From the NCBI GenBank assembly GCA_030152275.1, contig JASLHF010000119.1:1-5714 (forward strand): a stretch of DNA of 5,714 nt, given 5' to 3'. Under the pieces are notes generated by a model that did not search any database, was not told the DNA's origin, and saw only the letters and a program-made list of their open reading frames with translations. Made by a program: the position numbers and the translations under genes. Origin of the DNA: Acinetobacter sp. (lineage in GTDB: Bacteria; Pseudomonadota; Gammaproteobacteria; Pseudomonadales; Moraxellaceae). Below are positions 4,813 through 5,714 of this stretch, piece after piece; position 1 is the first letter of the stretch, and each line of letters begins with the position of its first letter.

Positions 4813-5657
4813 GACGGCAACTCTCCGGTTATGACAGGACTATCGAGGCGATTGCCCCATTCACTCCACGCACCATCATAAGCTTGTATATTCCAGCCCA
4901 GCAAACGGCCTACGATATAAGCCAATCCTGAACGGTGATGCGACTGGCAATACACCGCAACGGGTTCATTCAAATTGAATCCCAGCTGTTCTAAGCGCTG
5001 CTGTGTGCGTTCTAAGGGATGCAATTTTAAATGATTTTCACGGTTTAGGGCAGTACTCCATTCAAAATGAAGCGCTCCCGGAATGTGACCGCCGCGTCTA
5101 GCTGCTAAACGCTGGCCGGTATACTCGTCTTCAGTGCGGCAGTCCCACAGCTGAATTTGGCTGTTTTCAGCCTGTGCGCGCAATTGTTCATAATCAATTT
5201 GAACCTGCGCTTTACTGTCCAAATTAACCGGCACTAAATTTGGCTCCGGCGCCAATGCCGGCGCTTCTGTGCTGGTCGGCAGGCCTTCGCCCAGCCAAGC
5301 GTGAATGCCGCCATTCAGCAAGCTGGTATTTTCAAAACCTAAACAGTGCAGGTTCCAAATCAGGCGCCCTGCCCATGCACCGCCTTCATCATCATAGGCC
5401 ACGACATGATGCTCAGGCGAAATATTCAAATGGCGGATCAGCGCAGTCAAGCCCTCCGCATCCGGCAGCAGGCCGGTCGCTTCTTCGCTCTGGCGCACCA
5501 GCAAGCTCGGCTTAACATGTACTGCATTGGGAATATGCAGCTGTTCATATACAGAGCTGCGGCATAGATCCACAATTCTTAATTTTTCATGGCCTAAATA
5601 TGGCGCCAATTCTTCCGCTTCGACAAGCAAGCCAAAATTTAAGGCAGATTCAGTCAT
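4809..5657 (-). CDS. rhdA: Tandem-domain rhodanese (thiosulfate sulfurtransferase), RhdA-like
   Basis: Rhodaneses move sulfane sulfur from thiosulfate or a persulfide donor to cyanide or a thiol acceptor through a cysteine persulfide. The 282 residues form two rhodanese domains. The N-terminal one (about 10-130) is inactive, with Asp residues (AYDDEGG, 87-93) where a catalytic Cys would sit. The C-terminal one (about 155-280) holds the active loop CQSHHR at 237-242, with Cys237 catalytic. This loop differs from the CRKGVT type of thiosulfate sulfurtransferases and is nearly the CQTHHR loop of Azotobacter and Pseudomonas RhdA. Domain marks are visible: IVDLCRSSVYEQLHIPNAVH, WDCRTEDEY, GHIPGALHFEW and YDGAWSEWGN. 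No signal peptide is seen, so it is cytoplasmic. It is the first gene of a two-gene operon with psd, an arrangement I also recall from Pseudomonas aeruginosa. The ATG at 5657 has only a weak ribosome site. The physiological sulfur acceptor is unknown. Confidence 0.9.
   Translation of the reverse strand: MTESALNFGLLVEAEELAPYLGHEKLRIVDLCRSSVYEQLHIPNAVHVKPSLLVRQSEEATGLLPDAEGLTALIRHLNISPEHHVVAYDDEGGAWAGRLIWNLHCLGFENTSLLNGGIHAWLGEGLPTSTEAPALAPEPNLVPVNLDSKAQVQIDYEQLRAQAENSQIQLWDCRTEDEYTGQRLAARRGGHIPGALHFEWSTALNRENHLKLHPLERTQQRLEQLGFNLNEPVAVYCQSHHRSGLAYIVGRLLGWNIQAYDGAWSEWGNRLDSPVITGELPS
4821..4826 (-). promoter_or_regulatory. Shine-Dalgarno for psd inside the rhodanese gene
   Basis: GGAGAG on the minus strand (plus-strand CTCTCC) lies within the last codons of the rhodanese gene, 8 nt before the TTG start of psd. 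It decides in favour of the TTG at 4812 and fits re-initiation by ribosomes finishing the upstream gene. Confidence 0.6.
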
Positions 5658-5693
5658 TTTAATACCGCAGCGTATTTGAATAAGAATAGTCCG

Positions 5694-5702
5694 ATCTTAG
5701 CA
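5694..5702 (-). promoter_or_regulatory. Candidate extended -10 promoter for rhdA-psd
   Basis: On the minus strand TGC (5702-5700) precedes TAAGAT (5699-5694), an extended -10-like element with 4 of 6 hexamer matches. The expected leader would be about 30 nt. The window ends 12 bp upstream, so the -35 region cannot be judged fully. No other promoter-like site is evident between 5658 and 5714. Confidence 0.3.
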
Positions 5703-5714
5703 CAAGTCATTTTT

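Noticed and set aside
5240..5567. Plus-strand open frames inside the rhodanese gene
   Set aside because: They are antisense to a gene with clear catalytic and domain motifs and have no start signals or recognisable products.

Overview
This window looks like chromosomal DNA of an Acinetobacter-type gammaproteobacterium (Moraxellaceae). The basis is family recognition, not a search: the ArgRS, the FtsN-like SPOR protein and the Psd read like the Acinetobacter versions, and both gene pairs (argS next to an FtsN-type SPOR gene; a CQ[ST]HHR-type rhodanese next to psd) match arrangements I recall from Pseudomonas and relatives. There is no transposase, integrase, phage gene, CRISPR array, tRNA or rRNA. 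This is mostly housekeeping DNA, and I do not see a defence or secretion system in it.

Layout. Bases 1-31 are probably the last codons of an upstream gene. A 172-bp non-coding stretch (32-203) follows, with four clustered GCGCCGG words and an extended -10-like element. Next is an unrecognised secreted lipoprotein gene on + (204-785). Only 4 bp after it, pointing the other way, ends a small DUF2798 membrane-protein gene on - (790 to about 1107, open to 1167). A divergent intergenic region (about 1108-1262) with palindromic words and a good extended -10 leads to argS (1263-3053, +). After a 140-bp gap with one strong hairpin comes an FtsN-like SPOR protein gene (3194-3802, +, GTG start), closed by a clear intrinsic terminator at 3816-3846. 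A 114-bp gap (3847-3960) is full of interleaved inverted repeats and resembles a dispersed intergenic repeat. The right-hand third is a two-gene operon on the - strand: a tandem-domain rhodanese, RhdA-like (4809-5657), followed by phosphatidylserine decarboxylase (3961-4812). The two overlap by 4 bases, with psd starting at a TTG embedded in the TTGA overlap.

How the genes relate. argS (arginyl-tRNA synthesis) and the FtsN-like gene (septal peptidoglycan and cell division) are probably neighbours by old synteny rather than shared function. RhdA (sulfane sulfur transfer) and Psd (last step of phosphatidylethanolamine synthesis) appear translationally coupled. The lipoprotein and DUF2798 genes have no assignable role. 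The most useful leads are the non-coding structures: the GCGCCGG cluster, the argS/DUF2798 divergent control region, the UUCG-loop hairpin before ftsN, and the repeat-like element between the two convergent operons.
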